From Talpa occidentalis (Eukaryota > Chordata > Mammalia > Eulipotyphla > Talpidae), in NCBI RefSeq assembly GCF_014898055.3, contig NW_023603184.1:151160149-151224148 (forward strand): 64,000 nucleotides of DNA. Direction: 5' to 3'. The translations under genes were made by a program, and so were the position numbers. The first letter of the stretch is position 1, and each line of letters starts with the position of its first letter. The notes below the pieces were generated by a model, which saw only the letters and a list, made by a program, of their open reading frames with translations, was not told the origin of the DNA and did not search any database. Positions 26,401 to 35,363 of this stretch are shown here, piece by piece.

Positions 26401-28985
26401 CTCTGGCGAGCTGGCCTTTCCCAGAGCATATGTTGCCATCCACAGTTATCACTTTGCTGTATTCTGTCAGCTTTTTCGACGCCCTGTCGCCGAGCACGAA
26501 CGCCAAGGGGCCGTACTGCAGCTGGCACGGCCCGCTCGTGTGCAGTCCTCCCTGCAAAACACAACGGCACACGGCCGTGAGGTGCGGACGTGGCAAGCGT
26601 TGCCCCCGCCGGGTCAGAGCGCCATGGTGACCGTGGTTCCAACAGGCCCGCTTCAACGCCCTCACCACCTGTGTAAGCATAGTGTGAGTGCGTGGGCGGG
26701 TCGAGCCCTCGGCGCCGGGGCCAGGGAGGGCTGCCACGGTCAGTGGGAGTCAGGGGTGGGAGAAGCAATGTGAGGGGTGGCTGGGACTAAAGAGCGTTTC
26801 TCCAGCGCATGCTCTGTCCTGAGCGCCAGACGGTCCCACCAGACACCCCAAGGGCACCAACAGCTCCTAGGCCAGACCCCTACACCCCCTGCCCCGCCCC
26901 CCGCACCGCCATCCACGACCCTCCAGGGAATACGGGGCAGGCAGGGTGCCAGCCTGATCGCCAGCTCCACCATCACACACGCCACCCTCTGGCCCTACCC
27001 CGGAAGCTCTCTCCGCCTGGGTGCTGGCTGCGATGGCCCCCCGTCACCTACGAGCCAGGCCGCCTGCCTCGTCGCCCGTCTCCAGCTGCCCTCCCTGCTT
27101 CAAGACAGAGAAAGAACAACTGGAAGAGAACTGAAACAACGGAGAAAAGGGCGCAGCGAGGAGGGGCAGCCTGGCACAGTGTGTGGAGACTGGCACCTGG
27201 TCGGGCACACGCAACACCTTTAAAGCCTTAAACACGGCTGATGCCCCGTGCCAAGGGCCCAGCCCTGCGGCGAGGAGCAGGTCGCCAGGAGGGGCGCTCC
27301 GCACACACAGACGGAGGAACACTGCTCTTCAGAGGGCGACGTGGGACGGCACGGCGTTCCCCGACGCCCAACCCAGACGCGAACCTACAGGCTGAGCCTG
27401 GAGGCCTCGGCATCTGTCCAGCGGGGACAAGGGCCAGCAACGCAGCGGACTAGCAAGCGGCAGCCGGCGCCAAAGCTCGCCTACTTCAGCAGCAGCTTGC
27501 GGCGCGCCACGTACCCAGCAGGGCTTGTCAGGAGCCCAGCACGCACACAGCGCTCTCTCTAAACACAGACCTCCGCAGGGAGCCAAACGACGCCAGGCTA
27601 ACCAACGGAACGGCAAGCAAGGGCGCAGCACATTCCGGAGCAGCTGGGGAAGGGGCTGTAGGTTAACAGGGTGACTGCGGCGCCCTCCCGGGTCCCCAGG
27701 CGGAGGGAACCGGCCACGTGGACCTTCGGCGTTTCTAGCAGAAGTTCGAGTAAGCGAACACCTGGAGGCAGTAGCGCTGCAAGTATCAGCAAGGCCAGTG
27801 CAGCTGGCACCCAGCAGGGTGGGAGGCGGAATGGAAGGCATGGATGCCCTCCACCCCAGACACCGGCCTCTCTCCTGAGACCGCCAGCGGGCACGGGGGA
27901 TGCCACACCTTGGCTCAGAGCACGGGCCATGGTGTTCCAATCAACCAGCCTTTTCCCGACTTCAAAACCTTTAGGGAAAAGTGCTCTCTGACAAGAACCC
28001 TGGGGGTCTCTCCAGAACTCCCCACCCGCAGCCCCATCCTCCGGAGTCACTAGGAACAACTGATCTTTCACGACACGTTTCCATTCCCCCGACTAGTCCT
28101 CAAAGAGCCAGGTGCGCCCCGCTCGTCTCACCGGTTTCTGGGAGTGCTTATGTCCACCGGGGCCACGGGACAGAGCAGAGTGGACGGCGCTGCAGGCGGC
28201 CCCGGTGGCCGGCCAGGCCGGAGTGGCCCTCCACTCCGCAGCCCTCGCTTCCACGGACAGCCCCCGCAGAGCGGGCATCGCCACACCCACTCCTCTTGCG
28301 CGGTCTCCTCTCCTGGAGCCGCTGTCTCCTGCAGGCGCCGTCGCGCCCTTTCCGTGACACTGTCACACGCGTCCGTTCAAAATCTCGGGCGTGGGGGTCA
28401 CGTCCCCCCCCAGTTTCGCGCCAGCGTAGCCCCGGCCGCTCGTAAGCAAAGCGGCGACGACACAGCAGCCACAAGACGCCGCCGACCAGCCGGTTCTCCG
28501 CGGCTCGGCTCGGCGCGAGTCACGCCCTCCCGCCGCTCGGGCTCAGGCGGCCCCCGGTCTCCCGCAGCCTTAACCTTCCCGGCTCCCGGCCCCCCGGGGC
28601 TGCTGGAAGGAGGGACCCCCCGCCCCGCGCCCCGCTGGGCGGCCTTGGACCCCGCCTCTGCCCGGAGCCGAGAAAAAGGCCGGGAGCTCGCCGGCCTCGG
28701 ACGAACCGAGCGCCACTCAGGGCGCTCCCGGAGGGCGGAGACCCAGCGAGGGAGGCCGGGGCCGCGGGGGTGAGGGGGCCGCGGGGTGAGGGGGCCGCGG
28801 GGGTGAGGGGGCCGCGGGGGTGAGGGGGCCGCGGGGCCGCGGGGGTGAGGAAGAAGCCCCGGGGGTGAGGAGCCCCGGGCGAAGAACAGTCCAGGACGCG
28901 CCGCGCTCACCACGCGCTGGGCGGCCGCCGCGGGGCTCCGCGCCGCCGCGGTCGCGGGGACGAGTCTCAGCAGCCTCAAGGCCAT
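14376..28985 (-). CDS. NDUFA10, mitochondrial complex I subunit, 10 coding exons
   Basis: Accessory subunit of NADH:ubiquinone oxidoreductase on the matrix side of the proton-pumping membrane arm. It has a deoxyribonucleoside-kinase-like fold. Coding exons (minus): 28911-28985, 26383-26551, 25748-25963, 25335-25421, 24252-24373, 23086-23165, 21753-21807, 20681-20766, 17461-17569, 14376-14444. Lengths 75, 169, 216, 87, 122, 80, 55, 86, 109 and 69 sum to 1,068 nt, giving 355 aa plus stop, the human length. All introns are GT-AG with matching phases. Residues 1 to about 35 are an Ala/Arg-rich presequence (mitochondrial import). A P-loop-like GNICSGKG is at 64-71, ERS (kinase-family DRS position) at 160-162, and the C-terminus is [10 protein letters not shown]. 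The start ATG lies in the CpG-island promoter. The closest alternative, a processed copy, is ruled out by the introns. Confidence 0.97.
17461..17569 (-). CDS. NDUFA10 exon 9
   Basis: Acceptor TTTTCAG|GGTTCAG. The exon encodes [20 protein letters not shown] through [12 protein letters not shown]. Donor ACGGAG|GTAGGT, ends in phase 0. Confidence 0.95.
20221..20294 (+). repeat. 34-bp tandem duplication in NDUFA10 intron 8 side
   Basis: Two perfect copies of a 34-bp unit beginning CGGCGGGCGGGCTCCCAGG, at 20,221 and 20,255. The unit contains CGCCAGACGGGGGCG. It lies in intron 8, about 390 bp from the exon 8 donor. Confidence 0.9.
20681..20766 (-). CDS. NDUFA10 exon 8
   Basis: Acceptor GTCTAG|GTGGCGG. 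The exon encodes [20 protein letters not shown] through RLRM plus two bases of Leu. Donor ATGCT|GTGAGT. Confidence 0.94.
21753..21807 (-). CDS. NDUFA10 exon 7
   Basis: Acceptor CTTGCAG|TGAGAAG. The exon encodes (S)[18 protein letters not shown]. Donor GTGAAG|GTGACG, ends in phase 0. Confidence 0.94.
23086..23165 (-). CDS. NDUFA10 exon 6
   Basis: Acceptor TCTCTAG|CCGCATGAG. The exon encodes [19 protein letters not shown] through FLPEM plus two bases of Ser. Donor ATGAG|GTGTGT. It is not visible as a long open frame but follows from phase and similarity. Confidence 0.93.
24252..24373 (-). CDS. NDUFA10 exon 5
   Basis: Acceptor CCCAG|GCGTGGACC. The exon encodes [19 protein letters not shown] through RIQKKGD. 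Donor GGAGAT|GTAATT, ends in phase 0. Confidence 0.96.
25335..25421 (-). CDS. NDUFA10 exon 4
   Basis: Acceptor CTGCAG|GGCAAGG. The exon encodes [20 protein letters not shown] through FIRKQ plus the first base of Cys. It carries the ERS motif that corresponds to DRS of deoxynucleoside kinases. Donor CAGT|GTGAGT. Confidence 0.96.
25748..25963 (-). CDS. NDUFA10 exon 3
   Basis: Acceptor TCCTAG|GCCTGAAG. The exon encodes [19 protein letters not shown] through [10 protein letters not shown], the most conserved block of the protein, with the [16 protein letters not shown] stretch. Donor ACAG|GTGTGC, ends in phase 1. Confidence 0.96.
26383..26551 (-). CDS. NDUFA10 exon 2
   Basis: The acceptor TTTTGCAG precedes GGAGGACTGCAC. 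The exon encodes residues 26-81, including the end of the presequence and the P-loop-like DGNICSGKG. The donor is CTGG|GTACGT and the exon ends in phase 1. Confidence 0.96.
28760..28880 (+). repeat. 16-bp GCCGCGGGGGTGAGGG minisatellite, NDUFA10 intron 1
   Basis: About six imperfect copies of a G-rich unit start 30 bp inside intron 1. The plus strand is G-rich, so the nascent RNA is C-rich. Runs of four to five G spaced 8-12 bp apart give G-quadruplex potential on the non-transcript strand. Confidence 0.85.
28911..28985 (-). CDS. NDUFA10 exon 1 (coding part)
   Basis: Encodes residues 1-25, starting [16 protein letters not shown] and ending QRV, which is the mitochondrial presequence. The donor is GTG|GTGAGC at 28,910. 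Intron 1 (26,552-28,910) begins with a 16-bp minisatellite. Confidence 0.95.
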
Positions 28986-29065
28986 GGCTCCGCGGGCGGC
29001 ACCGGCTCAAGGACCCGAGGGGACGCGGCGGCGACGGGGTCCTCTCTGGGGCCGGCGCGCCGCTG

Positions 29066-29073
29066 TGACGTCA
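29066..29073. promoter_or_regulatory. Palindromic CRE (TGACGTCA)
   Basis: A perfect cAMP-response element, TGACGTCA, lies 81-88 bp upstream of the NDUFA10 ATG inside the CpG island. Full palindromic CREs close to the start site bind CREB/ATF proteins. Function here is inferred from position only. Confidence 0.7.
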
Positions 29074-29121
29074 CGGCAGGGTGCCCGCGCGGCGCCTGCC
29101 GGATCAGCGCGCGGCAGCCAC

Positions 29122-29133
29122 TGCGCAGGCGCA
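29122..29133. promoter_or_regulatory. NRF-1-like site (TGCGCAGGCGCA)
   Basis: A near-consensus NRF-1 palindrome, TGCGCAGGCGCA, differing from YGCGCAYGCGCR at one central position. It lies about 140 bp upstream of the NDUFA10 start codon. NRF-1 commonly drives complex I subunit genes. Confidence 0.55.
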
Positions 29134-29149
29134 GGAGCCGGCGGGTCCC

Positions 29150-29530
29150 CGGCTCCAGCCCTCCCCCACTCCCTCCCCCCTCCCGCCCCAGCCCTCCCCC
29201 TCCCGCCCCCGTCCCGCCCCAGCCCTCCCCCTCCCGCCCCAGCCTGCCCCGCCGTCCCACCCCCCCCCCCCCGCCCCAGCCCTCCCCCTTCTGCCCAGCC
29301 CTCCTCCCCCTCTCCTCCCCCTCTTTCTCCCCCCGCCCTCCTCCCCATTCCCCCTCCCCCCGCCCTCCTCCCCTCCTCCCCATCCCTCCTCCCCTTCCCC
29401 TCCAGCCCGCCTCCCCCTCCCCCGCCTTCCTCCCCCTCCTCCCCCCGCCCTCCTCCCCCCTCCTCCCCCCCGTCCTCCTCCCCCCCCCGCCCTCCTCCCC
29501 CTCCCCCCAGCCGCCTCCCCCTCCCCGGCG
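29150..29530 (+). repeat. C/T-rich polypyrimidine tract upstream of NDUFA10
   Basis: About 380 bp of almost pure pyrimidine on the plus strand, built of degenerate CCCTCCCCCTCCCGCCCCAG and CTCCTCCCCC units. The minus strand is a purine (G/A) tract with many G runs, so triplex or quadruplex formation is plausible. It lies just beyond the core promoter. The overlapping Pro- or Gly-rich open frames are compositional artefacts. Confidence 0.85.
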
Positions 29531-29721
29531 ATGGGCGCGCACAGGCCCCGGGGCCCCGCCCTGGCGTGGAGGGGCTGCGCCCGGCCAGTGCCCACCTCGG
29601 TGGAGGCGGCCCCGCCCCACAGTGACGCGACGGGGCTGCTCCCGGCCGGCCGGGAGTCGGGGCGCAGGGACCGGGCGCCCCCCAGCCAGGGGCAAAGGGC
29701 TTGCGAGCGCGTCGGGCGGAA

Positions 29722-29869
29722 CCGCCCTGGCCGCCCGGACCGCCCTGGCCACCGGGACCGCCCTGGCCGCCCGGACCGCCCTGGCCACCGGGACCGCCCT
29801 GGCCGCCCGGACCGCCCTGGCCGCCCGGACCGCCCTGGCCACCGGGACCGCCCTGGCCGCCCGGACGCC
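29722..29869 (+). repeat. 18-bp minisatellite CGCCCTGGCCGCCCGGAC
   Basis: About eight copies of an 18-bp unit, with two variants (CGCCCTGGCCGCCCGGAC and CGCCCTGGCCACCGGGAC) mostly alternating to give a 36-bp higher-order unit. Because 18 is divisible by three, every frame is open and looks collagen-like. I do not regard this as coding. Confidence 0.9.
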
Positions 29870-31720
29870 GCGGGCGAGGCGCGGGCCTGCGGCGGGGACT
29901 CGGCCTCCCGGGCGGCCCGGGACAGCTGGGCGAGGGCGGAGGCCGCGGCCCGGGGCCGGCGGGCGAGCGGGGACACGCGGCGAGGAGCGGCCGCGGTCTG
30001 GAGGCCCCGGGCTGCCCCTGGGCCCGCAGCGGGCAGCGCCCGCCCAGCTTCGGGGGAGCGAGGGGCGGGCGGGCCGGCCTGTGCGCGGCCTGCGGGCGCC
30101 GACCCGCTCGCGCCTGCCCCTCCTCGGCCGCCGGGGCTGGCTTTGCGGGGAGCCCGTCCCCTGGGGCGTAAAGGGCCTGGAGAGGAAGCAAAGGACACGG
30201 GCCCGTCGGCCGGGCCGGACACGCGGGCCGCCGCTGCGCCGCAGGCCCCTGCTCACCGCCGGGTGAACGGCCGAGGCTTGTCCTGAGTCCCGCGCTGTCC
30301 TCGCCCGGGCACCGCCTGTCCCGCCTCGACGCCGGCTTCCCGGGACGCCCCGAGACGGGGGAGGCGGCCGGGGGCAGAGTGAGCTGGACGCTGCAGCGAG
30401 CGCAGGGCCGAAGCGCCCGGAGTGGGAGGTCCTGGTGGGACGGTCAGGAGAGGGAGCGGGGCGGCGGGGTCCACCTCCCTGCCGGGTCCCCTCCCGAGGG
30501 CCCACCTGGTGGTCACTGGGCCACCTGGACGCCGAGGTCCAGCTCCGAGGCCCTCCCACGGCCGGTAGTGCCTGGACTAGTGCAGTCAAAACTGCGTCCC
30601 CTCGGGCAGCAGGACCGGCTTTCGCCCCAGCGCGCGCTCCCGTGCCGGCCATCTGCAAAGGCTGCGCGTCCTCAGGCTTGTCGTCCACGCCTGACCTCCT
30701 GCACTGGACCTTCACGGACCTTGGCTTTCCGCCGTGAGCCCGGGCCAGGCCGAGAGCTGGCGCGAAGCTGCGGGCGCGAGGGCGTGTCTCTGCTAGGAGA
30801 GTCCTGCCCGTCCAGAGCTCACAGCCCGCCCAAGGCCTCGGCAGCCCGGCCACGTCTGGGTGGGCCCTGAAGTCTGTCCCACAACCTCAGCTGAGCCTGG
30901 CGCCAACAGGCCACGTCACGGGACGCGCTGCCCGCCCCCCCTCCCCCCAGAGCAGCCAAGGCCACGTCCTGCCTGGCATCCCAGCCCCCAGCGCGCCCAC
31001 CCGTCCCGGGCGCCGCACAAGCGCAGCTGGCCGAGCCGCCTTCAGCATGCCCGGGCGTGCCCGCCTGCCGTCCAGGCCCACAGTTCCATGGTGCCCCTGC
31101 TGCGTGGCGTCACAGCCTGTCCCCGCTCGGGGCTGTCCACGGCTGCCCTGAGCCGGTCTGGGCTCCTCCGGGGCCCTCTGCAGCCGGGCCCTCTGGAGAC
31201 AGTGGCCGCAGGGGCAGCCTCAGCCTCAACGCTGGCGCTGAGTGGGGGGAGTATTGTTCTGCTTTCCCAGCTCCAGCTCTTTTTTTAAACCAAAATTGTG
31301 TTAAAGAGACGATTTTGATGCTGGAGTAATCGAATCAGCACATGGCGCGCTGACCCCATGCCCCTGGGAGAGGCTGCACGCTGGACACCTTGTCCCGGGC
31401 CCTGGCAGTCAGCCCGAGCTGCACGCCGGCCTCCTGCCCTCAGGCTCAGGGACTCACTCCCCACGAGCCCCTGGCGCCCAGCTTCAGCTTGTGCGATCGC
31501 GAGAGCACTCTACAGCCGGACCCGGCCGGGGAGAGCGCAAGGCTTGTTGGTGAGAGAGGCCAAGGCTCTCCATCGGCAGGAGGTGCTTCGAGTCACAGAA
31601 GAGGCGGGCTTGCGCGCTGGAAGGTCCATGCAGGAGGCCGGAATGCAAAGACCCACCAGGCAGCCCACCTGGGGACAGGAACGCGGGAGGCTGCCTAGAG
31701 GATTCAGACAATGAGCCTCC
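29870..31720. other. GC-rich flank of the NDUFA10 CpG island
   Basis: CpG-rich to about 30.35 kb, then moderately GC-rich. There is no recognisable gene on the plus strand that would make the promoter bidirectional. A small AT-rich patch at 31,280-31,340 is unassigned. Confidence 0.5.
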
Positions 31721-31724
31721 CCCG

Positions 31725-31830
31725 CCCTACAAATCTTTTCACGCCCTACAAGCTTTTTCCCGCCTTATGAACCCAGTTTCCCGCCTGACCTCTCCTCACC
31801 CTATAAAATTTAGAGTGAATTTAGCGTGAA
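31725..31830 (+). promoter_or_regulatory. Triple CCCGCC-type repeat followed by TATAAAA
   Basis: Three E2F-like motifs (TTTTCACGCC, TTTTTCCCGCC, GTTTCCCGCC) recur at roughly 17-22-bp spacing. They are followed by CCTATAAAATTTAG at about 31,800 and three GAATTTAG/AAATTTAG repeats. The arrangement looks like a compact pol II promoter, possibly the U3 part of an unrecognised LTR. No downstream gene is evident. It is followed directly by a SINE. Confidence 0.4.
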
Positions 31831-31931
31831 TTTAGGGAGAAATTTAGCCTGGCTCTTCTTTACCACGCCGAACCGTTCATGCAGGCCTGACCTGCACCAG
31901 GTGGGGCAATTTACTGATAAGATGGGCGTCC

Positions 31932-32205
31932 GGGCCTCCCCGGTGGCACAGCAGTTGAGCGCTGGGTTGCAAAGCTGCCCGCAGCCTCTGCAGCACTAGT
32001 TCGATCCCCGGCTGCTCCCCGGCCACCGGAGGAGGGTCCCACGTGGCGCGCAGACCTCTCCTGCCGCCCGCTGCTCCCCTCAGCAGTGTACTTCGGTCCT
32101 TCTGCCTGCTCTGCTCCCCGCTCTGGCTCTGGTGAATTCTCTCACCCTCCCGCGCTTCTGACTGTACCCAGTGCATGTATAAATAAATAAATATATCTTT
32201 AAAAA
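31932..32205 (+). mobile_element. tRNA-derived SINE, subfamily A
   Basis: The element starts GGGCCTCCCCGGTGGCACAG and has a pol III box A-like head, then a box B-like GTTCGATCCCC. The unique body ends CAGTGCATGTATAAATAAAT with an A-rich tail. It is nearly identical over its length to the copies at 45,981, 56,322 and 57,605. No clear target-site duplication was found. Confidence 0.85.
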
Positions 32206-32524
32206 AAATCAGCAGTTAACTTTTATTTAAAAGGAGTTATTTCCTTACTTCTGTTAGCCACTCTGGGACAGAAGCTGAAAGAGCAGATTCAACATCAAAG
32301 TACACATCACACCTCCCCACACGAGGGAGAAAGAGCGACCCCATAGGTATCAAATCCTGGCACAGCTGTATCATGCACTACAGCATGCTTTGCACAGCTG
32401 ACCTTCCTCAGTAGGAGGCAGGATCTTAGAATCTTGTCTTACACCAGCAATCGAACAAATCCAGAATTCAAATGTCAAACATGCCCAAAACAAATGATGT
32501 AGACAAAATTCACAGCAGCAAATC

Positions 32525-32792
32525 CTTTCAGTTTTTTTTAAGATTTATTTATTTATGCATACAAGAATTGGGGGACAGGCCAGAGGTGTAGGGGGTGAGA
32601 GGATTCACCAGAGAGAGTGGGGGGCAGATCTACTGAAATACACACCTGAGGGGAGCAGTGGGGAGACAAGAGAGAGAGGTCTGCTGCGCCAGGTAGGTTG
32701 CTCCCCAGCAGCTAAGAATCAAACTCCCTGCTGTGGCTGCCAATAGCTTGATAGGGCTGTCTTTAAGGCTCCCTGCACTACCAGGGAGGCCC
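32525..32792 (-). mobile_element. tRNA-derived SINE, subfamily B
   Basis: Reverse-oriented copy ending (on the plus strand) in CCAGGGAGGCC and beginning with an A-tail complement TTTTTTTTAAGATTTATTTA. It is flanked by an 8-bp target-site duplication AGCAAATC at 32,517-32,524 and 32,793-32,800. The body resembles the copies at 35,103, 55,403 and 62,476. Confidence 0.85.
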
Positions 32793-32944
32793 AGCAAATC
32801 TTTTTAAACTCAGATAAAATCTCTTTAATTCTTCCAATGTAGACTTTGTAAAAGCCCAAGTTATTTTTAAGAATCCATTAAAGATACCAGTAATCATCAG
32901 TTACTCCTTGAGGCTTCTTTTTCTTTTCTTTCTCACTTTTTTTA

Positions 32945-33320
32945 AGCCCCCCCCCCAGGCATACATTTGCTAATTTAAACCAATGTTGCTCCATGATTGG
33001 CTTGCAAACACCTCAGGCAGAGATTGGGAAGTGCATCTGCCCCGAGGAGTTTAGCAACTAGGAGAAAGAGCCAATCACAAAATAAGATGATGAGATTATA
33101 GAATAGAGGGGGGCAAAAAGCTTAACTATCCCCTAGACATGGGTCCATAAGGACATCTTTTGCCCGTTGTTGGCATCACTGCCTTAGAGTCTTTGCTTTT
33201 GTTCTTTTTCCTCTAAAGAATTTTTTTCTTGCTTTCTTGAATAAAGTTTGCTTCTCTCTGCTTACTTATCTAAAAGGTCGGTGACTTTCTTTTCATTGCC
33301 TTTAGAGATGCTAATCAGAC
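32945..33320 (+). mobile_element. Putative LTR remnant with CCAAT boxes and AATAAA
   Basis: Contains several CCAAT/ATTGG motifs (about 32,980-33,075) and AATAAAG at 33,240 followed by a T-rich U5-like stretch. That layout is typical of a retroviral LTR. I could not define ends or a paired LTR. Sequence from 33,321 to 33,567 is unassigned and probably also retroviral. Confidence 0.4.
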
Positions 33321-33567
33321 CTGTAAGAGAGCAGAGATCACAAACAAAAGTCTAAAGTCCCAGCGACTTAAATTTAGCTGCCAAAAGATGCCACACAAAT
33401 TTTCATAGGAGACCAAAAGAACAAAACCTTTGGAGTTTCTGGGAAGTCCTTTAAGTGGCCTCAGATGCCATCTTTGATCTGGCCACATCGTCCAACCCAC
33501 AACCATCTTTCCAGGAAAACTGCTACACAGAACCAGTTTCACAAAATCAGACTTCTCAGCAAGTAAT

Positions 33568-34034
33568 TGTTAGGGGGGAAAGGATGTCCTAAATCTAATC
33601 CCATGCAGGCTTTGTGGACTCCCCCCACTCCAGACCAAAGCCAAAGACACTGGGAACTCCAAATCCCGTCACCACCAAAGGGAAGGTGGCTGGGACCTGA
33701 GGATGGGGTTCAGCAGCCAGGTTTGGTATAAAGCCAGACACGTGGGCTTTGGAGGGTATCCCCCATTTTGGCTCCCTGCCAGCTCACAACGCAACCATCT
33801 CTGAGAGTGCCTTTGGGTTTCCAGGTCAGCAGACCGGGTAGGACGCATTAAAGACTTTATTTCCCTATTTTCTCCCTGAGTTGTACATTTTCTTAATTCC
33901 CTTTCCCTTGTAAATAAACCTTTTATTAACCTTTTGTGTGTGCCTGTAGTGGAGTATTAATAAGTCCCTTTTAAGCGCGCAGGTGAGGACCCACAGCCAG
34001 GCAACCTGTTTTATATCGGGGTTGCCCTATAACA
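33568..34034 (+). mobile_element. LTR family A (467 bp), followed by a primer-binding site
   Basis: Begins TGTTAGGGGGGAAAGG and ends GCCCTATAACA, the TG...CA ends of an LTR. It has AATAAA-type signals near 33,910. It is closely related to the solo LTR at 56,642-57,125. A primer-binding-site-like sequence follows three bases downstream, so this is probably a 5' LTR whose provirus has lost most of its body. Confidence 0.8.
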
Positions 34035-34037
34035 GTT

Positions 34038-34055
34038 TGGCGCCCAACGTGGTTT
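34038..34055 (+). other. Retroviral primer-binding site, Lys-tRNA type
   Basis: TGGCGCCCAACGTGG directly follows LTR A. It matches the first 15 bases of the complement of the Lys(1,2)-tRNA 3' end used as primer by beta-like retroviruses. The 34,056-34,171 sequence after it would be leader DNA and is then interrupted by LTR B. Confidence 0.7.
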
Positions 34056-34171
34056 CCAAGCTTCACCTGTGGTTGACCAGACGAATTGGACATGTACACA
34101 CAGTTTCTACAGGGCCCAAGCCAGTTTTCCAACAGCAAATCTACACATATCTGAAACAGACACACTAGAAA

Positions 34172-34769
34172 TGTAACAGGGGGGTCCCCAGGAAAGGGGG
34201 AGGTTCCAGGTTTCCTGCCCCACCCAATGGAGGGTGTTGCTGAGCAGGGAGAGAAGAAGCTGCAGAGGAGACTGAGGAAGGAAGGAGCAGGATGGAGCCA
34301 GAAGGAGACCTGGAGGAGGCACATGGAGCTGAGAGAAACGAGGAGAAACTGTGCCTGCCTTTTAGTGGTGGATGGGGTGACACAGATGCGGGTGAGACTC
34401 GTGGGGAGGGGACAATGGCAGCTTTTACCTTGATGTTGATTTTGCTCTTTTCCTTCCGGGCTTGTCTGGTTGTTTCTGACCCTTTTCTGTGGGTCCCCAC
34501 TGGAAGATGCTTTAGACTGTGGCAGGCTTTGGGGCCCTGCTCAGGGCCAATCCCATTTGGATGGAGTTTTACCCATGAGAGGACAGGTCACTTTGGGTGC
34601 TTCATTTAGAAACTAGACTCTTTGCCTTTCCTGTATTGTTTCCTAGTTTTATTAAAGTTCCTTCCCATTAAAGTCTCATATGTCTTCTGTTGATGCGGCA
34701 GATGGCAGAACCCATTTAGAATAGGCAGGTTTGCGGGGTTTGGGCTGCCCCTCTCCCTGCCCTGTAACA
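34172..34769 (+). mobile_element. Solo LTR family B (598 bp) with 4-bp duplication
   Basis: Starts TGTAACAGGGGGGTCCCC and ends CCCTGCCCTGTAACA. It is flanked by GAAA at 34,168-34,171 and 34,770-34,773. ATTAAAG signals lie near the 3' end. It is inserted in the DNA downstream of LTR A, so it is younger than that provirus. Confidence 0.75.
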
Positions 34770-34875
34770 GAAACCACCACATTTGTGCTGATGGTCACCA
34801 GTGACATGGAGAAGCCACTTTCCCCACAGGGCTGGCTGACCACAGATGGTTCCGTCCCGCCAGAGTCACCAAATT

Positions 34876-34976
34876 TGTTACAGGATAGGGAGAGGGGCAC
34901 CCCAGAAACCCCAAACCTGCCTGCTCTAAATAGGTTTTGCCATCCACTGCATCAAGACAAAACATAAAAGGCCTTT
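34876..34976 (-). mobile_element. Truncated, inverted LTR B 3' end
   Basis: On the minus strand this reads as the last ~95 bp of an LTR B relative (TTGATGCAGTGGATGGC... ending ATCCTGTAACA). It faces the 3' end of the full LTR B, 106 bp away, forming an imperfect inverted repeat. The rest of this copy is interrupted at 34,976 by the miniature LTR A. Confidence 0.6.
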
Positions 34977-35016
34977 TGTTATAGGGCAGCCCCGTAGGAC
35001 ATCCTTTCCCCTAACA
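34977..35016 (-). mobile_element. 40-bp internally deleted LTR A
   Basis: On the minus strand it starts TGTTAGGGGAAAGGATGTCC and ends GGGGCTGCCCTATAACA. These are the first ~22 and last ~18 bp of LTR A joined together. It is flanked by CTTT at 34,973-34,976 and 35,017-35,020, a 4-bp duplication like that of the 56.6-kb copy. Confidence 0.65.
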
Positions 35017-35102
35017 CTTTCATGATGTGGGAGCCGAAGTCGTTGCGTAGTTGAGCCTTTCCCCAGGAGACCCGATAGCCTGATTCTCACAAGAGTTACA
35101 GG

Positions 35103-35354
35103 GGCCTCCCTGGTGGCACAGGCGGTTAAGTCTCAGCACTATGAAGCTGTTGAAGCCACTGAGCACGAGCTTGGTCCCCAGTCAGGGAACTGACCCACAG
35201 GGTGCAGCAGAGTCCCGTATCCCCGCTGCTCCCCTCAGCAGTGTATTTCATTCAATCCTCCTGTTCTGCTGTCCTCTCTGTCTCTGGTGAACCCCCTGTA
35301 GCTCTGGCCTGCACCCCAACTCTTGTATGCATAAATAAATAAATCTTTAAAAAA
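35103..35354 (+). mobile_element. tRNA-derived SINE, subfamily B
   Basis: Starts GGCCTCCCTGGTGGCACAGG, ends GCATAAATAAATAAATCTTT plus A-tail. It is flanked by a 9-bp duplication AGTTACAGG at 35,094-35,102 and 35,355-35,363. It is more diverged than the subfamily A copies, so probably older. Confidence 0.9.
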
Positions 35355-35363
35355 AGTTACAGG

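Larger units (their letters stand above)
28400..29160 (-). promoter_or_regulatory. NDUFA10 CpG-island promoter
   Basis: Dense CpG sequence spans exon 1 and the region just upstream of the start codon at 28,985. No TATA box lies at a sensible distance, but a CRE and an NRF-1-like site are present (listed separately). This is the usual architecture of nuclear genes for respiratory-chain subunits. The transcription start is probably between 28,990 and 29,060. Confidence 0.75.

Noticed and set aside
28976..30853. A 625-codon minus-strand frame and several collagen- or proline-rich frames across the CpG island
   Set aside because: They are created by the polypyrimidine tract and the 18-bp minisatellite, whose period keeps all frames open. 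There is no splice or homology support.
31932..32205. Treating the SINE heads as functional tRNA genes
   Set aside because: They have box A/B-like sequences but no complete cloverleaf, and continue into a shared SINE body and A-rich tail.
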